From NCBI RefSeq assembly GCF_001619985.1, contig NW_017264196.1, positions 1,922,001 to 1,986,000 on the forward strand: a DNA stretch of 64,000 nt, read 5' to 3'. Origin of the DNA: Xylona heveae TC161 (Eukaryota > Ascomycota > Xylonomycetes > Xylonales > Xylonaceae). This document shows positions 34,926 through 46,666 of this stretch, piece by piece (position 1 is the stretch's first letter; each line of letters begins with the position of its first letter). A program made the position numbers and the translations under genes. The notes beneath the pieces were generated by a model. It was not told where the DNA came from. It worked only from the letters and a program-made list of their open reading frames with translations, and did no database searches.

Positions 34926-36229
34926 ATGTACAGAAACCAAGGAAATGACTTCGGAGCCAATAGAGGACAGGGACGGGCTGCACAAGCACAGGGAGCAGGA
35001 CAGCGACAAGAGGGCTGGGGAAGAGGGAGAGTTGGATACTCTAAAGTTCCTTTAAAGGGACTCTTCGCTGATGGGGTTTGGTACTGCAATTGCGAACCAC
35101 GTTTACCGGCATCGCATTTCCAAACGAAGAATGGTGGCAAGAATCACGGCCGGTGGTTTTACACCTGTCAAAAGCCACAGCATCAACGTTGCAAGTTTTT
35201 TCTATGGGAAGACGAAGCAAAACCGCGAGAGGCAGCTGCTGTTCTGAACAATTCGCGCTCAGAGCCCGAACCTGTGTCCGGCTTACATGCGCAAGCTAAA
35301 AACGAAGCTCCTCGCACCCCAAACCAACAATATGGTCATAATAATACAATTACACCTCCGCGAACGGGAAGAGCTGCGCTACGTTCTCCGTCTAACACGG
35401 CTTCTCCATCTCCTTCCAGGGCGGCGAGAGGGCCATCAAACACCGCAGCTGATGAAGAGCCATTCGAGTGGCCACTGACGGGAGAGGAAGAGGTGGCGCT
35501 TACCCAAGAAGTGGACTCAGCTTTTGAACATGGGGCCAAAAGGTCTGATATGGCATCAAATAAAGATTCCGCCCGCAAAATCCCACCTGATCCATTCCCA
35601 GAGACGCCGAAAAAGGGAAATGGTGCGGGTTCGGAGACATTAACCACACCCGGGAAACGGCGGCGGTCTCTGTTTGAAGAAGATGGAGCCATCGGATTAC
35701 CAACCCCAGTCACAGAACGTAAAATTGACAACCCATTCCTGACTCCTTCAACTGACAAGACTCGTCGGAAACTCTTTACTAGTGGTTCTGAAGCCGTGAT
35801 AGCTTCTCCAAATATCAAGACGGAGTTTCCATCATCTCCGTCTGCTACACCAAGTCCTTCACGCTTTCGAGATGTTGGCGGCACGGAGGAAAAGCAGTCA
35901 GAATTGATCAAGGAGGTTTTTGGCCTTCTTGAAGAGCACGACGTGCGCTTGAATCAAGCTACAAAAGATGCGTTAGGGCTTTCTTTGGGTAAACACGCTG
36001 TTCGGATGCAAGGTATTGCAAAAGGGTAAGTTTCTGCAGCGATGAGCTTTTGCATGGAATGTTTACATTGCTGATGGGGGATAGACGAGACATTTCCCGA
36101 GCAGTGATCAAAGAGCGAGATGCCAAGATTGCCATGTTGCAGCATCGCATTGAGACGCTCGAAGCAGATCGAGAAACGGACAAGGCCATGATCTATTACT
36201 TGAAGCAGAAACAGCACGAGAAAGATTGA
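34926..36229 (+). CDS. GRF-type zinc-finger protein
   Basis: Two exons, 34926-36025 and 36085-36229, joined over a 59-nt intron, give 414 residues. A Gly/Gln/Arg-rich N terminus (NRGQGRAAQAQGAGQRQEGW) precedes a GRF zinc finger at about residues 50-92: WYCNCEPR, then KNHGRWFYTCQKPQHQRCKF and FLWED. GRF fingers bind single-stranded nucleic acid in topoisomerase III, APE2 and NEIL3 relatives. The middle (about 100-320) is Ser/Thr/Pro-rich with many TP/SP sites (TPPRTG, FPETPKKG, LTTPGKRRR), which suggests CDK-type phosphorylation. The C terminus is a predicted coiled coil (VIKERDAKIAMLQHRIETLE) ending KQKQHEKD. The start at 34926 (MYRNQGND) has G at -3; an upstream in-frame ATG at 34857 would add 23 unremarkable residues. 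A role in DNA repair or RNA metabolism is inferred from the finger only. Confidence 0.85.
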
Positions 36230-37396
36230 AAGTGGTTCGTCCTCTTCGTGCGACAGGAAACCTCAGATACGAAATGATCGCGAAGATGTATCCATATTGG
36301 ATGGCATCCCCTTTTGACGCTGCCCTGGCTATCAAAAGAGGGTTTTCCATGTGGAACAGATTACGCTTATGGCACTTTTGCGTACGGATTACTCGTGGAC
36401 GATTCTCGATCACGTTGGACAATATACATCGCCTACTCACTCTAAGCTACAAGGTTCGGAACGAAAGGGTCGAAGCCTTATAGGGCGCACTCAGATTGGG
36501 CCGTCACGGACGTCGGTGATTTATACAGACAATGCTGAGTAAAAGGAGTCATGACTCTGCGTTCGCGGGACCCCTGGTCAAGGCTGTGCATCCATGACAA
36601 CGCGTGGGCCTTGATCGGCCTTCGGAAAGAAAGCTCCTCGGAGGTCGGCATGGTCAAGGGTTTGCCACAAGAGATGAGGTGCTTGAGTATTACATTGGTC
36701 TGATCCACATCTTCAGGGACGATGATGGGCTTTCTGATACAAATTATATTACGAAAATTAACGCTTGGATGATTCAAACGTGAAGAAGAGAGACATCATG
36801 GGCGCAGTTTGGCTTCTCGGCATTTCTGGGCGCTTAAAGGCGGTCGGGAAAAGGGACCTGGCCGCTAAGTTACGTCTAAGCCCCACCAGCTTAGTTTACC
36901 TCATGAATACCTAGACCCGCTACCAGTTTTGATGAAAAATAAAGTTGCGTAAAAGTAACTCAGTTTTGTTTCTGAGGCTACCGAGAGCGGTCGGAATTCG
37001 CCCCATCGAAACCGGTCGTCAGCTTGCATTTGATGAGTCTTGGGCCTAACAAAACTCAAACGGATGCAAATAGTAATTCTTACTACTATCCGTAGAGACG
37101 CCCTCTCCATCCCTGCTACTTCTTGTCCTTATATGGTCCCATCTTGCTGTTTTTCTTGTGTCCTGTTAGAGGCCCTATTTTTGACTGTAAAATTAGTCTG
37201 AAACCCTCAGCCAGTGAAGCAGGATTTTCTGGAGGAGCACGCGTACAAGTTTACGTCCTTGTTTAGACCGTCTCGGGACCCTACGTCACCCCAGGCTCGT
37301 CCCCACCACCGTCGTTCTCTCCACGATCTTGACTGTGCCGCCATACCGTCGATCACGACGTGAGGGAGAAAGAAAAATATCAACGCAGAGAGAACA
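36230..37396. other. Intergenic between GRF and Lec1-like genes
   Basis: 1.2 kb between two plus-strand genes; a 3' UTR and a promoter are expected. No coding sequence, RNA gene or repeat recognised. Confidence 0.55.
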
Positions 37397-40300
37397 ATGG
37401 CCGACCAGGCCAAATCAAATCCTCCTGCTGTCGTATTGAACGGCATGACTCAAATGGAAGCGCCTGGCAGCGGCGTCGCCGTTGAGAAGCCTTCGCAAGA
37501 GGATCCGACGGTCCCGCAGGAAGCAGCTCCGAGACCCTCAACAGATTCAGCTCCCGCACCGGGCCAGATACTGACCGGCAAACAAGAACACTGTGAGCTG
37601 CGATTGTCATCAGACATTGTTCTTCATTCAGTTTAGAAACTGTAAGCTGACCGTATCATTCCATAGACCTCAAGCGTGAGCTTCTTTCGCAGCAAGTGCG
37701 TTTTGAAATTTCCGAACTTTCTTCGCCTACTGCCCTGCAGCGTTTCGGCGCCCCATTTCGGTCAGAATTTGGTGAAGTAGCTCCGATAGATTCAGACCTG
37801 CCGATATTGCGATACATTTTTGTGCATCATGTGCGAAACTTTCCATTTCTAGACCAGGCGCGGGAAACGGAATTTTGGCAAAATAAGTTACAAGTGGTAT
37901 GTCAAAGTCCTCTACGCTGAATTCCTTTAGGTTACTGTGCTAATAACTTCTGGTTGCACTAGTTTCTAGAGTCGTTTGCCAACAAGCATGTCTCTTCGTC
38001 GGAAGATCGGCTGGAAATGACCAAGCGTCGGAAGCTTGCGATCAAGGCGCAGAAGCTGGTCGAGCTCATGATGGTTTCCGGTATACCTACAGCGTCTGGA
38101 TATGAAGAGCGGATCCGATTTTCCGAGATTGAAGTGGTTGATCGCGGTGCGCAAGAGCAGGGGCTTGTGTTGAACATGCCCAATGGCCATGAGATTAATG
38201 GGTGGAATGTGAACATTGCTGGTGTGCGCACGACATCTGTGAAGCGCACTGTTCGATACCATCAGCATGCTGTAAGTTGAAGCGAGACAAAAAAGAGGCT
38301 GAAACCCGGCAAGAATTGGAAACTAATTCAATGAATTCGCTCGTCTAGGAATTCCTCATCAGCGTCAAGCAAGGAAAAGGCCCCGAGATATTTATCGGTC
38401 GACGATACGGCGAGTTTGCACGCCTGCATAAACGTCTTCGCGTTGAGCTCCCCGGAAAGGTCTTGCCACCGCTGCCTCGAAAGAATAAGAATTCGACGAC
38501 ATCAAACTTCCTTGGCGTCAATGGCGACGACGCGTCGTCCGTGTCGTCCGTGTCGACACAAGATAATACTCCATCTGATGAGGGCAGCGGTTTGAGGAGC
38601 TTTGTTGGGTTAGGTCATCGACGGGGTGGGTCCCTCAACAGTGTCAAGTCCCCACGAACCTCAGTTGAGAGTGTGCGAGACTCTGTGGTACTCTATCGGG
38701 AGGACCAGCGTGTTTCGCTTCGCGCGTTCTTGAGGACCTTATTGCAAAACCAAATGATTTCAGAGACAAAGGCCATGAGCGATTTCTTGACCGGCCGTCC
38801 CATTCAACTCAATGAGGAAGAAAAGGCAGACATTCAGCGACGAACCGAAATGGACGAGCGACGTGTCGAGGAGCAACGAAAATTCTATGAGATTGCACGG
38901 CAAAGGGCGAAAGAACTTGATGTGTATATGGAACGGTTCCGACGGGATATCGTTGAGAGCAGTATGTCAATTCATGCTTGACCTGATAGAGCCCTTCATT
39001 TTACGCTGACCATTTTCGGACAGACGGCTTGACCAAGCTCTTTAGAGAAATTCGGGTCAAACATAGCATCGACGAGCTCAGCGTCGAATACAAGAAATTT
39101 GCTGAATGGCTCCGTATAGAGTAGGGTTTGAAGCTCATATCTTCAAGGGTCATATTTGCTAATATCTCGTGCAGAGTTGCTGCCACGATATACCACCTTT
39201 TCCTGGCGGAAGACAATTCGCCAGAGATGTTTGCACAGGCAAAGAGAATACACTCCCTCATTCCCTACACGCTCCTGAAGAATGTTATCCGCATTGCAAA
39301 TCCAGCAGCAGTCATGTCTGGTGTCTTAGACCTGTTCCTGGCTCAACCCTTTGGATCTCGCTCGCTGTTGCAACGCATCTTTTCAATGGCGCTCAATGAC
39401 GGCATCAGATCATTCCAGAAAGCTATTGATTCAATAGCTCTCAAGATTGATGATCCGGTCTTGTGTGAGAAATTGAAAAAGTTTTGTGACTCCGATGAAG
39501 AAACAAAGGACATCATCCGAGCAGAGGCTGCTAGTGAAGACATTGACCTCTTGGTGGCCATTCTGCGAACGGATCTTCTTTCGCCGCCTTTGACGCCTGA
39601 CCAGATTGGAAAGGTATTCAATGCATATGTCGCATGGAACAATGCCGTGGAAAACGTATGACGGAATACTCTAGATCTTTCTTTTTGAATTACGTGCAGC
39701 TGACATTTTGTTTTTCTTTTCATAGGTTGATGAGGAAATGAAACAAGGAGCACAGCTCTTTGCATCCTTGAAGCAGCTACTCAAGCTCTACACTCGTCAG
39801 AGGGACAAGATGATGATGTTAAGCATCATTGAAGAGGTTTGTCACCAATGTCTCTGGCCTTTTTGCTATACCTAGCGTTTACTAATCGACCGCCACAGCC
39901 TGTTACACTACAGCTTTTCCGGGACTTGTTCACCATCTTCTATGAACCGCTTGTTCGGGTGTACAAGTCAGCCAATGTGTACAATAGTGTGACCGACTTT
40001 GCCGCCTTTTTCGAAGACATGATCCATGTCGTTGAGCGCGCACAGCGACAGGACGTCGCCGCTGACCCCAACCAGACTGTCCAATCATTCATCGACCTCT
40101 GCGCTCGCCACCAAGACAACTTTTACAAGTTTGTTCACGAGGTGCATCTCCACGACAACGGCCTGTTTGAGCAACTCATGGGCTGGCTAGAGGGCATTCT
40201 TGAATTCCTCCGAAACGGGCCCAAGGGCGGCAAGCTCGATATGAATGCCTTGTTCCAGGGCGCAAAGGACGTTGGACAAATTGACAAGCAAGTGGCGCTC

Positions 40301-40776
40301 AAGGAAATTGACGCCTTGATCCACTGGCAAGAAGAGCGGAAAAAGTGGCATTACGACAAGACCAGGCAGAAGATGGCTGCCGATGGAAACGCTGCCACCG
40401 TAGCAGATGCCCCAGGCGCGAATACCTTTAAGAGTTCAGACTTTGGCCTCAATGAGGTGAGCACCCCTTCCCCTCTCTTCCCTTTTAATCTTTCTAATCT
40501 TTCTCTCCTTCTTCTCCTGTGGATTGACTTTTAGCTAACATAATTCGACTGTAGATGGACCTCCAAGATCTCAACATCGAAGATGACGACGAGGCAAGCG
40601 AGTCTGAAGACGAAGACGAGAACCTCGACCCCTTTGCGGCAGAGCGTAAACGTCGCGCCAAGCGGCAGGACCGCTTACGGCGCACGGCCGGCGAACCTAT
40701 CAAGCCGCCCGTCAGCGAGCTTCTCAAGCTCCAGCCTGGCTTCCTCGCCATGCTGAGAATGGTCTTGGCCGATTAG
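37397..40776 (+). CDS. lec1: PX and DUF3818 domain protein, Lec1 (Ypr097w) type
   Basis: Nine exons: 37397-37592, 37667-37896, 37963-38271, 38349-38961, 39024-39120, 39175-39655, 39726-39836, 39899-40456 and 40555-40776. They give 938 residues. A PX-associated (PXB) region (about 65-200, LKRELLSQQVRFEISELSSP and ILRYIFVHHVRNFPFLDQ) precedes the PX domain. The PX lipid-contact motif RRYGEF is at 263-268, and a Ser-rich loop (about 290-345) interrupts the domain. DUF3818 follows (VAATIYHLFLAEDNSPEMF, then NPAAVMSGVLDLFLAQPFG and LFRDLFTIFYEPLVRVYKSA). The C terminus is acidic then basic (DDDEASESEDEDENLDPF, ERKRRAKRQDR). In yeast this protein binds phosphoinositides and affects ergosterol handling and lipid droplets. 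All junctions keep frame and use GT/AG ends. It converges with the ELMO gene. Confidence 0.93.
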
Positions 40777-41383
40777 TTCTTGCATCTGGATGTCCATTGT
40801 ATGGTTTGATCCAGGAGTGCATTGCAACTTTTCATTAAACTTGGCCCTTGCTCTATTTGTACTCTTTTCCTACTTCTTTCTTTCCAAGGCTGGTCCTTGT
40901 ATTCTGTCCTTTTTCACCGCTTCCACCCTTTTTTTTTTTTTGTAGTTTTGCTCTCCTCTGCTCTGCTCTGATACCTCCTGTGTCCCTGTCTCCTAATCTG
41001 TTTTTTAACACTTATCACTTTTTACATTTTCACATGCAGCTTACGCCTTGATTGTTCGTCTTCGATGCGTTTACGGGGGTTTCGTGAGCAGGTGTGAGCC
41101 GATTCTTCGTTGATTCATTGATTGATACGTGTATTGTTCTTCTGTTCATATACAATACGATATATCAGCGCATATATATAATACATTATCCGTGCATGAC
41201 AATCACAATTACAATTGGATATGGGAACACAGTACATGTGCTTGACAGCGAAGGAGGGGATCATGAAAAGAAAATAATTTGCTTTGCTTCCCAAAGGGAG
41301 AAAAAAAAAAGAGTTCAATGGCATTACACGTACGGGTATCAATAAAAAGTTATTTCACACTTCATCGCGCTCTATCTCAAGCC
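40777..41383. other. Intergenic, convergent 3' ends
   Basis: 607 bases between the stop codons of the Lec1-like (+) and ELMO (-) genes. It is pyrimidine-rich with a T12 run near 40930. No gene seen. Confidence 0.6.
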
Positions 41384-44300
41384 TCAAGCCTCAATTGCAC
41401 CCGCACCGCCACCGGCGCCGCCGCCTCCTCCAAAATCCTCATACCAGTAATCATCATCCAGGCCTTCGCGGCTCGGGACTTGCGGGAGGAGGAGAACGCC
41501 TGACGCGTAATCATCTGCTGTCCCTGCACGTGGGTTTATCCCGCCTGCGCCTGCACCTCTAGTCTTGACTTCTCTGCTGCCTCCTACTCCTACTCCTTCT
41601 CCTCTTGCTCCTCCTCCTCCTCCTCCACCACCACCAACCGCCCCCCCAACTCCGCCACCACCGCCATCATGACCATGCCCGTGCCCATATTCATCAACAT
41701 CATCATAATCACGGTTTAACGCAAAGGTAGATCCAAAATGGGACGTGGACGGGGACAGAGAATGCGCATCATACCGGACATTAAGTAGTCGTATCTTCAA
41801 TCCATACGAAGCAATCAGCTCGATAAGACGATGCGTGTGGGCCGTGAGGGGCGGGTGGCCGAGGAGCATGAGCAAGGAGTCGAACCACTCGGCCGCGAGG
41901 TCGGACGAAGGGGTGGAGAGGTTGAGCAGGACGGTTTCTGGAGCGGGTGCGGGTCCGCTAGAACTTGCAATGGCTGTGCCTCCTCTTGTTCCGGGTGCTT
42001 TTCCACCACCACCACCACCACCACCACCACCACCACCAGCAGTAACGGCAGCTCCAGCAGACATGCCCGTGTGACGGCCTTGGACGGCGGGTTGGCTTGG
42101 ATGATGTTTATGCTTAGAATGGTGGGAGGAAGAGGCGGTAGAGGGATGTGGGAAATGAGATTTTGACGATGCTGATGCTGGTGGGTTGGATGATGTGCGC
42201 GTGAGGATGGCGATGCGGTAGAGTTCTGACGATGTAGCAGCAGCCGCAGCCGCAGCCGCAGCTGCTGATGAGGATGATGGGGAGAGTAATAGGGATGATG
42301 AGGACGATTTGGAAGTTGCATGGTTTGGATTGAAAGATGATGTAGGGAAAGAGGAGGAAGTATGTTGTGGTTTTACCGCGGTGTTTGTAGCCGGGTCGGC
42401 GTGGATAGTGGACGAACTGCTCGTTGTAGCAGTTGTCAATGGCCGCTTTTGCGGGGACGAGTCGTTTGGATCGAAATTCGACACGACGGAGGACACAATG
42501 GATAGGTCGACTATATTTCGTCATCGGTAAGTAATGCGTTACTTTTCCTTCTGGAGAAATGGAGAGAGTGACCCAGGGGCCGGATGGGGGAGGAGGAGGA
42601 GAGAGGAAGAACTCACTCTTTTCAGAAAGCATCTCTAGACTCGGATCCAGCGTCGACTTTTCGTTAAAGGTCGCATAGTGGAGATATCGTCGATTATGCG
42701 ACAGTCGGACGAAGCGCCACGATGCAGGCAAGAGGTCTTGCGGCTTTACAGGCCCATTCGAGGGGTTGGGGTCTGGTGCGCCAGGAAACCAGGCGCCCTG
42801 GAGTAAACATCTGATTCGTTGTTCCTTGACAAAATGTAGAGCTTCGTAGTCGAGCTCGTCACGAACTTGCCTAGATGCGAAAATGATTTAATTTTTCGCA
42901 GCAACAAGATAGTCTCGAACAGGGGGACAGTTTACCTCAAGTGCTTGCCCCAGACGTCTTCATAAGCCATTTCCAGCAGCTCCATTTGAATCTCTCTCAA
43001 TTTTGCACAGTCAAATGCTGCGAATTCCTCTCGCACCTCGTCGAGATCAGCTGTCCGTGCAGCCTGGCCGACGACCTGGTCAACAAGGATGCGCACTAGA
43101 TCCACTATTTTCTCAAAGTCCACCTGTTCGGCTCCAGTGGTTTTCCATAGGCGGAAAAAGGCTTCCAGAGCGCTATTGTGCAGTCTAGGCCACTGAAGAA
43201 GCAGTGGCCGGAAGAGTTTCTCAAAAGACGTTCGCGACTCAAAAGCAATGTAGCCCTTGGCGTCTTCAATCTCTGACTTGTCAATCTCAAAATGCTCGTA
43301 CAGAATCAAAGTAACGGCAATGCTCGCTCGGGCAACAGGACATCGCTGATCCTGGGGCAACGCCAACTCTTCCAAAAGTAACTGCTCGTGGCAAAAGTTT
43401 TAGCACACGCTACTCTCACTTTTGATTCTAAAAAGAAAATCACTGCAACTCACCTTTTGAAGTTCTTCTTGGCGCTTGTTCGCATAATCTGCCAGATCCA
43501 ACATTCCGAGGACGCCTACTTCGGCAAATTCTATCGCCGGAGCTTCAGACTCGAAACCGAGTCGACGCCATTTTTCTGGATGGCTCTTTCGGCTTCTCTT
43601 TGTGTCGCCGTCGTCTGAGGCGGTTCCAGGAGGGGTCGGGTTGCTGGCTAGATACACTCCCTTCAGTGCCTTCCTATGTTCCGAACTTGCTGGGTCGACC
43701 ATGACATTCCGCCATTTCCGCAAAAGCACTTTGGTCAACGCCTGGAATTCCAGCAGCGGATGAGCCAGTTCCTGTAATGCACTGCTTTGCATCAATAGAT
43801 ACACTGCTTTAAACGCGCCTGATTCTTGTAGCCGCTTGACGAATCCCTGCCAATCCCCTTCCGGGTCTGTGCTGATCGCATCCCGCATCAACGAATTGAT
43901 CAATTGTAGCGAGTTTGCGCACAGCGCGTGGTCGGCCGAGGATAATTTGCCGACCAAGGTCTCAAGGAATTTGGGGTGACGGCTGATGACAGGTTTAAGT
44001 GCTCTAAATCCAAACGAATATGCTTGCGAAGACCGACCCGCGGCGAATGAATGTGAAACGATGGCGACAAGAATCGACATTGCGCCCCGAAGTATATTGA
44101 CGAGAGGGTGCGTTACGATCAGCTCGACGACCTGTGGCAAAAGCAGTCCTTATTAGCGCACTGTTCCATATGATAATATATTCTCGGCATTGACTGTTAT
44201 ACCCTCTCAACCAAATCCTCTGCCACAGCTTCCCAGCCGCGATCGACGTCCAAAAGCCTCGAAAACGCCGTAAGCCCATACGCCAGAGTATTTCCCGTCG

Positions 44301-44496
44301 CATTCATAATCAAATGTCGTAGTCTCACGAGACCGCCGGATGCGACGAACACCTCTGCAAAGGATGGATCTCCTATACTTGATTGGAGCTTGAATGCAGC
44401 CATCTTGCGCACGGAATCCTCGTCGCTATCGAGGCCGAGAACGAGCTCGGTGAGGTCGAACAGATCGCCTTCCACCCCGTCTGAAAGGCCAGCCAT
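41384..44496 (-). CDS. ELMO/CED-12 family protein with interrupted PH domain
   Basis: Five exons on the minus strand: 44203-44496, 43454-44131, 42936-43381, 42617-42870 and 41384-42510. They give 932 residues. ELMO/CED-12 proteins pair with DOCK-type exchange factors to activate Rac/Cdc42-like GTPases in polarity and actin control. Armadillo-like helices (SVRKMAAFKLQSSIGDPSF; LRHLIMNATGNTLAYGLTA) cover the first ~300 residues. The ELMO-type helical region (FEKLFRPLLLQWPRLHNSAL, DFEKIVDLVRILVDQVV) reaches about 470. The PH domain follows: ALHFVKEQRIRCLLQGAWF, then SWRFVRLSHNRRYLHYATF and much later ELYRIAIL and AAEWFDSLLMLLG. Between and after these strands lie long Ser, Ala and Gly runs, including a (GGT)12 poly-Gly. 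The last ~150 residues are again Gly-rich. Family assignment is firm by alignment to animal ELMO1 order. Confidence 0.88.
42003..42038. repeat. (CCA)12 trinucleotide repeat coding poly-Gly
   Basis: Twelve perfect CCA units on the plus strand, read as GGT glycine codons in the ELMO-family gene. The tract sits in a loop of the PH domain, about residues 715-727. Its purity suggests it is young and length-variable. Confidence 0.85.
42238..42264. repeat. GCAGCC-type repeat coding poly-Ala
   Basis: CAGCCGCAGCCGCAGCC-type hexamers on the plus strand are read as an alanine run (about 10 Ala) in the ELMO-family protein, directly before the PH strand SSELYRIAIL. Confidence 0.75.
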
Positions 44497-45361
44497 CTTG
44501 TTTTATTCAAAAAAATTCCCAAAGATAGTTTGAGGACGGCGTTAAGCTGGGCTCCCCGTGAATCTCCCAATCTCGGGAGCTACTGCATGAAATCGGTGCG
44601 GAAGCTCTCCTGAATTCGATTCTTGGCCAATATTCCGCTTCCAAGGCGTTGCAATCGTGATTTTCAGAGCCACCTTTGTCCGTATTTTCGTGAGCTCGTA
44701 ACAGTCGCGTCCTCTTAGCTGGGGTTGAAAGTCTCCTTCGTCAATAAAATTGTAATCCAATATTGTTGTTGTTGTTGTTGCCGTCCGAACTATCAACTGT
44801 CGTTGGCTCAACCATGTCCGTCGGCCTATGCCGATTTTGGTAAAAACAGGGGTCCATCACACGTCGTTATCGCGTCTTGTCGGCTATCCCTCTTACCTCG
44901 TCTCTCCGCGGCAGGAGATTTAGCTAGGTACTAGACTTTGAATCGCTCTACAATGATATCACAGGCATGGTCATCCACATGCCACTCATATGTGGGCTAT
45001 GGAATAATTGCTACAAATTATTCGTTCAGCAAGGTGTCAGTTATAGAATACAAATGTTGCCTCAACCCAATTCACCAGGTCAGCTGGAGATTGTCATGAG
45101 CCAGAACTCTAGATCCAGACAGTCGGGGGAATGCAAAAGCCACCAGCATCATTGTCCTGATTTCCTCACACATACTGATTGGCTGGCACTTCTAAAGATG
45201 GAACGATAAAAAATTTGCAAATTTAGAGTTTTCAGAGCCACAAGTTGGCAATTGTATGGAAGGCTATGACAAGTACAATGTGCTTGTGCATAAATGTGTC
45301 GTTCGGTAAGTACAGTCAACATATATTCAGTTAGATAAGGTAGCTGCCTCTATATAAGGCG
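44497..45361. other. Intergenic: ELMO promoter and 3' end of the small regulator
   Basis: 865 bases between two minus-strand genes. A (TTG)5-like run lies at about 44763-44780. Nothing coding or RNA-like recognised. Confidence 0.55.
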
Positions 45362-46666
45362 TCAACGCCGCTCCACCAATGGGTTTTTACCTCGATGTGG
45401 AATCCGTTGAGGTTCCTCCTCCAGAAGCCAATTCTTCATAATCACAGAATTTAATTCGTCATCCGATCTATACGTAGTCCCATCCCGGAGGCCCTGAAGC
45501 ATATAAAGCATTTTCGGCCCAACAATGCTGGCCACACTGTGGAAGATCTGATCAGCCCACTTATCAAACAGCCAATGTTGGTCTTGGAAGACAGGTATGC
45601 TCCAGTGGGCGATGATGATGAGAGCTAGGGGATGGCGTGCCATGATGAGATCGAGGAATCTGTCTGAGAGAATCAACGGCCAAGTAAATAGGATCGAAAA
45701 GTTTGGTTCGAGTGGCGTGCTTGCAAAAAAAGAATAAAGTTGCACCAGCGCCGCACGGGAGATTCTCTTTTCTTCAGCTGAAAAGCTTGCCGTGTCAATA
45801 GCGGCTGCTAAATGTGAGAGACGACAAAGGATATCAGTATTGTGCGAATGAGCAGGAGTAGAAGAAGAAGAAGAGTTATCTGGTTTATCTTTTAGCCAGG
45901 CGGTGACTGCCGGGTCCGTTACATATGGACACGATGCCGGTTGAAGATGGTAGTAACCGCGCAGTGCGACCAGCAAGTCCCGTAAGCTGTCAATGGTTTC
46001 AGAGGGTCTTTCACCTCCAAGTGCAAAGGGCGTTGTGAGGCAGAGGAGTATTTGGAAGAACGTAAATGTTAACGTCGCCGTGGCATTGTGCTTGTTGATC
46101 CGGATTACGGACGAGCGAAACTTGGCCAATCCAGCTGCATTGCTCAACCGCGCTAGCTTGACATATCGCGGCGCATCCTCTGGATATAGATATGCGCAAT
46201 GAAACGATGAGAGGGCGTCTACGGAGTCCATAAGGAACGGGTGGGCCTGGGCCTCTCCAAGGACCATTCTCGTCCAGAGCCCTTCCCGACAGGGAGATGT
46301 TAGGGCAAACAATGTGTCTGCCGTGGCACTTAGATAATGACGTGTGCACTTGGATATGTGGACGGATAGTTCAAGCTCCGCACGGAGGCGCGGCTGTGCA
46401 CGCGCTGCTTTGGACACTTCCAGAAACACCCGTAGTTGGGCATGAGGCGGCACGTCGAGCGCGTTAGAACGAGACAAAGCCACAGCCCTCGCCTGCTCAT
46501 AATTTGAATCCTCGGGAGCAAATTCCCAAGTACAGGAAACCCTGTTGCGTGTGCAAGCCACGCATTTGGGTTTCCGTTCATCGCACTTCTTCCGCCGTTG
46601 GCGGCAAGTCAGACATCCCGTACGCGTCCTAAGCCGCCGAGGCTTCAGCTGGGGAGGATTTGGCAT
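45362..46666 (-). CDS. Zn2Cys6 transcription factor, 434 residues
   Basis: A single uninterrupted frame. The zinc cluster is C18-x2-C21-x6-C28-x6-C35-x2-C38-x6-C45 (RTGCLTCRQRRKKCDERKPK and on), preceded by a basic N terminus (LKPRRLRTRT). There is no leucine zipper. The remaining ~380 residues fit the Fungal_trans_2 type regulatory region: helical segments such as LSVHISKCTRHYLSATADTL, VDALSSFHCAYLYPEDAPRY and LARLSNAAGLAKFRSSV, then LALIIIAHWSIPVFQDQHWL. It ends KNPLVERR. At 434 residues it is short for the class but the open frame looks complete. It is a nuclear DNA-binding regulator; target genes are unknown and no enzyme cluster lies nearby. The stretch upstream to 47.2 kb probably includes its promoter. 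Confidence 0.9.
   Translation of the reverse strand: MPNPPQLKPRRLRTRTGCLTCRQRRKKCDERKPKCVACTRNRVSCTWEFAPEDSNYEQARAVALSRSNALDVPPHAQLRVFLEVSKAARAQPRLRAELELSVHISKCTRHYLSATADTLFALTSPCREGLWTRMVLGEAQAHPFLMDSVDALSSFHCAYLYPEDAPRYVKLARLSNAAGLAKFRSSVIRINKHNATATLTFTFFQILLCLTTPFALGGERPSETIDSLRDLLVALRGYYHLQPASCPYVTDPAVTAWLKDKPDNSSSSSTPAHSHNTDILCRLSHLAAAIDTASFSAEEKRISRAALVQLYSFFASTPLEPNFSILFTWPLILSDRFLDLIMARHPLALIIIAHWSIPVFQDQHWLFDKWADQIFHSVASIVGPKMLYMLQGLRDGTTYRSDDELNSVIMKNWLLEEEPQRIPHRGKNPLVERR

Noticed and set aside
42114-42731. 205-codon minus-strand frame
   Set aside because: A shadow of the ELMO-family gene: it covers exon 4 and the intron in another phase.
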